Translations under genes and position numbers: made by a program
Shown: one piece after another, positions 7,850 through 11,615 of the stretch
How positions within the stretch are numbered: position 1 is the stretch's first letter
Layout of the letters: every line of letters begins with the position of its first letter
Assembly: GCA_030672255.1 (NCBI GenBank)
Contig: DAOVGU010000082.1
Span: 1 to 11,615 of the forward strand
DNA from: a bacterium
GTDB lineage: Bacteria > Ratteibacteria > UBA8468
Length of the DNA: 11,615 bases
Direction of reading: 5' to 3'
Notes under the pieces: generated by a model
What the model saw: the letters and a program-made list of their open reading frames with translations, nothing else
What the model was told of the DNA's origin: nothing
The model's database searches: none

Positions 7850-8954
7850 TTTTGCTTTCTTCCTTTAAACTTTCCAGCCATTTTTGAAAAGATTCATTTT
7901 TAAGCAGTTCTTCAGCAATTTTAGAATACCCTTCTTTCAATGTGTGGCTGGCATCAGCATAATATTTGCTGGGTAAATCTGGGACTGAATAATAACTTAT
8001 TGCATTTTCCCTAAACCATCTTTCCATCCTACTTCTCATAATATTATAACGATTGAGACTTTCTTCTGTCAAGATATAAGGGTTAAATGGACCAAGAAGA
8101 ACAAATACCTTGTTATTCCTTGAATTCAATATTTTTATCATCTTCTTAAAAGAACTCCATTGGAACGATTCTTCTATCTTAACCCAGGGAAAGTCTTGTC
8201 TTCTCATCCCCCTTTCAAACCAGGTTATAGGTTTACTTTTAGGTTTGTTTTCTGGAATAGGAGTTTTTAGGGTAATAGCTTTTAAAGGATTTTTATAGGG
8301 ATTTTGTATTGTCCAGTTCTGAATAGCCATATTGTCAAAGTAATTCATCTTTATATGATTTATCCAGCTAAAGAAAGGAGTACTTCTTTCAGCTAAAATA
8401 CCTATTCTCTCAGTAAGGGAAGGTCTGTAACAGGCAAGGCGAGGAAAAAGGAGAGGGACTAATCTTGGATGATTAAAGCGAAATTCTTCCTCACCTCGTA
8501 AATCGTGTTTTTTTGAGCTCATCCACAAAGGATTGAGATGGAGGATAACGCCTTTATTTGAGATGGGTTTACCATAATATTTTACAAGACCCGCCATTGC
8601 CGCGGGATGGATACCATCCACTCCCATATTGGCAGATATACCTTTACCTGCCAGTTCATTCAAGTAATGCGAGAGTGTATCCTCTCTTTTCACATATTGT
8701 CCCCAGATAACCGAATCTCCCATGATAAAAATCGGGTATTGCACGGAGGCCCTTTTGCACCATCGGTTAAACAACCAATAATCATTACTGAGGATATAAG
8801 GCAAACGATAATCACGTGGTGTGTCAAATTTTTCTAATATTGACCATAATCTGGGAATAAAACAAAATATTACCGAAAGAAGGGCCGCTACAATTACCCA
8901 GTTTTTCCAGGATAATTTTATTGAATTAGAACTGAAAATAAATGAATGCTTCAT
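7839..8954 (-). CDS. Membrane-anchored SGNH/GDSL-like hydrolase or acyltransferase partner of the MBOAT protein
   Basis: The 371-residue protein has a single N-terminal membrane segment (about 19-36) followed by a soluble domain that should face the periplasm. SGNH signature residues are present: FIMGDS (76-81, S81 nucleophile), a Gly in SANMGVDG (about 107-114), an Asn in LHLNPLW (138-144), and DASHTLKEGY (334-343) with D334 and H337 completing the triad. In alginate-type O-acetylation systems, and in similar MBOAT operons, an SGNH-fold protein of the AlgJ/AlgX kind receives acyl groups from the MBOAT and passes them to the polysaccharide. The order here, directly after and overlapping the MBOAT gene by 29 nt, supports that role. 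A plain esterase remains possible. The ribosome site is weak, consistent with translational coupling. Confidence 0.8.
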   Translation of the reverse strand: MKHSFIFSSNSIKLSWKNWVIVAALLSVIFCFIPRLWSILEKFDTPRDYRLPYILSNDYWLFNRWCKRASVQYPIFIMGDSVIWGQYVKREDTLSHYLNELAGKGISANMGVDGIHPAAMAGLVKYYGKPISNKGVILHLNPLWMSSKKHDLRGEEEFRFNHPRLVPLLFPRLACYRPSLTERIGILAERSTPFFSWINHIKMNYFDNMAIQNWTIQNPYKNPLKAITLKTPIPENKPKSKPITWFERGMRRQDFPWVKIEESFQWSSFKKMIKILNSRNNKVFVLLGPFNPYILTEESLNRYNIMRSRMERWFRENAISYYSVPDLPSKYYADASHTLKEGYSKIAEELLKNESFQKWLESLKEESKNER

Positions 8955-10302
8955 CGCCTGAAGTGGTAAACATTATTAAATAAAGAAGAATAAAGAGTAT
9001 AACTCCTACTCTTACAGGAACCAATTTAAGAAAACTTTTCACCCTTGATTCATAAAGAAACTGATAGAGCCAAATAGAGAAGATCAAAACTAGCATGAGG
9101 AGGGGTAGATTTGGATCTTTAAGACCCGTAGTAAATACCCTTTTTATGATCAGAGTAGCATCACCTAAGCTCTCTGCCCGGAAGAATATCCAGGTGAAGG
9201 TAACAAAGGTAAAGGTGAACAGTTGCTTTACGAGTTTAGGAACCCTTTCAACATAGAATTCTGTTCTTTCCAGTTCTCTGGTGAGAAACCTTCCAACAGC
9301 ATGCAAGAACCCCCAGATAACAAATGTCCAGGCGGCACCATGCCAAAGACCTGAAATTACCATTGTCAGAAACATATTTTTGTAGGTATTAAATTTACCT
9401 CTCCGATTCCCTCCTAAAGGAATGTATACGTAGTCCTTAAACCAGGTGGAAAGGCTGATATGCCACCTCTTCCAGAAATCCCCTAAACTGTCTGCTAAAT
9501 AAGGATTATTGAAGTTAAGCATTAGATTAAATCCCAGCATCCTTGCTGTTCCCCTTGCCATATCTGTATAGCCACTGAAATCAAAGTATATCTGCCAGCC
9601 AAAGGCAAAGGTAGCTAATATCAAAGAGAGGCCATCAAAAAGAGCGGGTGCCGCATAAACCTTATCAACATAGAGGGCAAGATAGTCGGCAAGAGCAACT
9701 TTCTTAAATAATCCTACAAAGAATAGGGAAAGTCCATCAGTGATATTTTCTTTGAAAATTTTAGGCCTTCCAGTAAGTTGAGGAAGTAGATTCCTTGCTC
9801 TCTCAATTGGGCCGGCAACAAGTTGAGAAAATAGGGAGACAAAAGTAGCAAAGCGGATAAAGCTCGGTTCTCTTTTGATATTGCCCCGGTAAAAGTCTAT
9901 CGTGTAACTCATTGATTGGAAAGTATAAAAAGAAATTCCAACCGGAAGCAATACTCCCGGAGCAGGGATGGTAAATGGCACACCTAATCGGAAAAGGAGT
10001 ATATTTAAATTCGTAGTGACAAAATCACCATACTTAAAGAAACCCAAAAGCAAAAGATTATTGGTAATACTTATCGTAAGCCAGAATTTTTTCTTCGGGC
10101 TTCTCTCCATCCACAATACCACGAAATAATCAAGCGCAGTTGAATAAACAATAAGAAGAAGATAGAGGGGGTTCCACCATCCATAGAAGAAATAACTGGC
10201 CACCAGAAGCCAGTGAAGCCAAAATTTCGTTTTTCTTAAGGGAAGGTAAATTAAATAGACAATTAAGAAAAAAATTAAAAAATGCCAGGTGTGAAATAAC
10301 AT
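8926..10302 (-). CDS. MBOAT family O-acyltransferase, AlgI-like
   Basis: This 458-residue integral membrane protein is of the AlgI/DltB class and has multiple hydrophobic segments throughout. The class moves acyl groups, usually acetyl, from a cytoplasmic donor across the membrane for O-acylation of extracellular or cell-wall polymers. Family blocks are GISFYTFQSMSYTIDFYRG (122-140), FSQLVAGPIERA (158-169), WQIYFDFSGYTDMARG (236-251), FWKRWHISLSTWFKDYVYIP (276-295) and SGLWHGAAWTFVIWG (317-331). The invariant catalytic histidine is H321, and H281 is the second conserved histidine. The length is normal. An AGGAG ribosome site (10314-10318) lies at the 3' end of the preceding gene, 11 nt before the ATG. 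The acyl donor and target polymer cannot be read from the window; no glycosyltransferases are visible. Confidence 0.93.
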   Translation of the reverse strand: MLFHTWHFLIFFLIVYLIYLPLRKTKFWLHWLLVASYFFYGWWNPLYLLLIVYSTALDYFVVLWMERSPKKKFWLTISITNNLLLLGFFKYGDFVTTNLNILLFRLGVPFTIPAPGVLLPVGISFYTFQSMSYTIDFYRGNIKREPSFIRFATFVSLFSQLVAGPIERARNLLPQLTGRPKIFKENITDGLSLFFVGLFKKVALADYLALYVDKVYAAPALFDGLSLILATFAFGWQIYFDFSGYTDMARGTARMLGFNLMLNFNNPYLADSLGDFWKRWHISLSTWFKDYVYIPLGGNRRGKFNTYKNMFLTMVISGLWHGAAWTFVIWGFLHAVGRFLTRELERTEFYVERVPKLVKQLFTFTFVTFTWIFFRAESLGDATLIIKRVFTTGLKDPNLPLLMLVLIFSIWLYQFLYESRVKSFLKLVPVRVGVILFILLYLIMFTTSGDEAFIYFQF

Positions 10303-10310
10303 TTTTACTC

Positions 10311-11615
10311 TTACTCCTGAAGAACCGAAATATGCGTCTCTACTGACTTAGCTAAACCATCAAGGTTATAACCTCCTTCAAGGACAGAGACAAGTCGACC
10401 ATTACAACATTTTTCTGCTATTTCTTTGACATCTCTGGTCAATTCCGCAAAACCTTTAGCGGTAACCTTCATTCCTCCCAGCGGATCATCTTTATAAGCG
10501 TCAAATCCGGCCGAGACAATGATAAAATCCGGGTTAAACTCAAGTGCCTTAGGTTTTAATTTCTCTTTAAAGATTTTAATGTACTCTTTATCTCCAGAGC
10601 CGGCCAGAAGGGGGACATTAATATTATAACCGGAACCTTTTCCAGTTCCTTTTTCCTCTTCACTTCCTGAACCAGGATAAAATGAGTATTGATGAACACC
10701 AAAGTAAAGAACAGTTGGATCATTATAGAAAGCAGCTTGGGTTCCATTTCCATGATGAACATCCCAATCCACAATAAGCACTTTTGAAAGTCCATACTTC
10801 TTTTGGATATACCTGGCGCCAATGGCAACATTATTGAATAGACAGAATCCCATGGCCTTGTCTTTTAATGCGTGGTGGCCAGGAGGACGGATAGCACAAA
10901 ATGCATTTCGAACTTTACCATCCATTACGGCATCAATTGCCTTTAATACCCCACCTACGGCTAAGCGGGCGACTTCGTAGGAATGGCTACAGATAACCGT
11001 ATCCGAAGAATGTAGATATCCCTTGCCATCCTGACAGCTTTGTTTAACCTCCTTAACATATTTTTGGGTATGAATAGTAGTAATCCACTTTAGAGGAGCA
11101 GGTTTTGGTTGAATATGAATAACTTGAGAAAGAAGTCCCTTTTCCTTTAGATGCTTGATTATAGCTTTGAGCCTCTCTGCTTTTTCAGGATGATTTTTAC
11201 CTGTATCATGTTCAAGATAAGACTTATGGTAGATAAAACCAGTTTTCTCCGAAGAAATTGATTTTTTGGATATAAACTGAGTAAGCAAAGCAAACCAATT
11301 ATCAGCCATAGCCTGATAACCTTGCTCATTGGGATGTACACCATCGGCTAGCCACTCAGGATGGTTTTTGAATAGTTTAAAATTATCTAACAAAGGAAGA
11401 TCTAATTTATCTGAAAGATTCCGGATGGCTGGATTTATCTCTTCTATTATTCTTCTGGCCGACCTTTCTGTAAAAACAAATGGTGCGGCTTTTATAGGAA
11501 GGATAGTAGAAATCAGTACTGATGGAGGAACATTCTTGTAAAGTTCTTCTTTGGTTAAGGATATAATCTTTTCCATATTCTCTGTAAACTTCTTTGTTTC
11601 TGTATGAGCAAAATC
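10311..11615 (-). CDS. Fusion of an SGNH/GDSL hydrolase (C-terminal part) and a histone-deacetylase-family domain; 5' end outside the window
   Basis: The frame is open from the right edge for 434 codons. The first ATG (11574-11576) is unlikely to be the start, because it would cut into an SGNH domain that continues upstream. Counting from that Met, VLISTILPI (20-28) and LADGVHPNEQGYQAMADNW (76-94) are late SGNH blocks, with D78 and H81 as the triad Asp and His; the serine block lies outside the window. After a short linker (about 102-112) a complete class I/II-like HDAC domain follows: HDTGKNHPEKAERL (123-136), IRPPGHHA (229-236, catalytic H234/H235), WDVHHGNGTQ (271-280, zinc ligands D272 and H274), SAGFDAYKDDP (355-365, ligand D359) and EGGYNL (400-405, Y403). 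All expected catalytic and zinc residues are present, so it should be an active amide deacetylase of the AcuC/acetylpolyamine amidohydrolase superfamily. The substrate is unknown, and export cannot be judged without the N-terminus. Confidence 0.9.
   Translation of the reverse strand, partial: DFAHTETKKFTENMEKIISLTKEELYKNVPPSVLISTILPIKAAPFVFTERSARRIIEEINPAIRNLSDKLDLPLLDNFKLFKNHPEWLADGVHPNEQGYQAMADNWFALLTQFISKKSISSEKTGFIYHKSYLEHDTGKNHPEKAERLKAIIKHLKEKGLLSQVIHIQPKPAPLKWITTIHTQKYVKEVKQSCQDGKGYLHSSDTVICSHSYEVARLAVGGVLKAIDAVMDGKVRNAFCAIRPPGHHALKDKAMGFCLFNNVAIGARYIQKKYGLSKVLIVDWDVHHGNGTQAAFYNDPTVLYFGVHQYSFYPGSGSEEEKGTGKGSGYNINVPLLAGSGDKEYIKIFKEKLKPKALEFNPDFIIVSAGFDAYKDDPLGGMKVTAKGFAELTRDVKEIAEKCCNGRLVSVLEGGYNLDGLAKSVETHISVLQE
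10314..10318 (-). promoter_or_regulatory. Shine-Dalgarno site of the MBOAT gene, inside the preceding gene's last codons
   Basis: AGGAG on the minus strand is immediately followed by the TAA of the SGNH-deacetylase gene (10311-10313) and lies 11 nt from the MBOAT ATG. The overlap of stop and ribosome site suggests translational coupling and supports the chosen start. Confidence 0.6.

Noticed and set aside
11300..11309. Internal ATG (residue 90 from the first in-window Met) as a separate start for a stand-alone deacetylase
   Set aside because: It lies inside the SGNH closing helix, only a weak AAGG lies upstream, and the reading frame is continuous with the SGNH blocks. A minor internal product cannot be ruled out.

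Overview
All seven genes in this window lie on the minus strand, so transcription runs from the right edge (position 11615) to the left. Shine-Dalgarno sites, Sec-type signal peptides and the gene families point to a bacterium, probably Gram-negative. The mix of CBM9-like and PD40 secreted proteins, SUMF1-type proteins and an AlgI-type O-acyltransferase is familiar from uncultured PVC-related or similar environmental lineages. That placement is an impression from protein style and is not proven; there is no rRNA or marker gene here.

Right half (11615 to about 7840): an acyl-modification cassette. It starts with a 5'-truncated gene that joins the C-terminal part of an SGNH/GDSL esterase to a complete, catalytically intact histone-deacetylase-family domain. 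Next come an AlgI-type membrane O-acyltransferase (MBOAT) and a membrane-anchored SGNH-like protein with an intact GDS...DxxH signature. MBOAT plus an anchored SGNH partner is the known arrangement for O-acetylating secreted or surface polysaccharides. The hydrolases next to it suggest that acyl groups are both added and removed, though whether the deacetylase acts on the same substrate is unknown.

Middle (7849 to 2793): two secreted proteins encoded in tandem. The first (1062 aa) has a signal peptide, a CBM9/DOMON-like domain, a TolB-like PD40 propeller, an uncharacterised beta-rich domain and a charged helical tail. The second (617 aa) has a signal peptide and a second, diverged copy of that uncharacterised domain, followed by its own helical tail. 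The five genes from 11615 to 2793 are separated by 8 and 14 nt or overlap by 29 and 11 nt, so they are very probably one translationally coupled operon.

Left part (2751 to 164): a secreted SUMF1/formylglycine-generating-enzyme-like protein that lacks one of the two catalytic cysteines of true FGE, then a full-length L-ribulokinase (AraB). These follow gaps of 41 and 62 nt; they may be read through from the operon or use their own weak promoters. No araA or araD is present in the window.

The last 163 bases hold no gene. They contain a run of inverted repeats (47-138), two of which are mutually exclusive. This is the clearest non-coding structure in the window.
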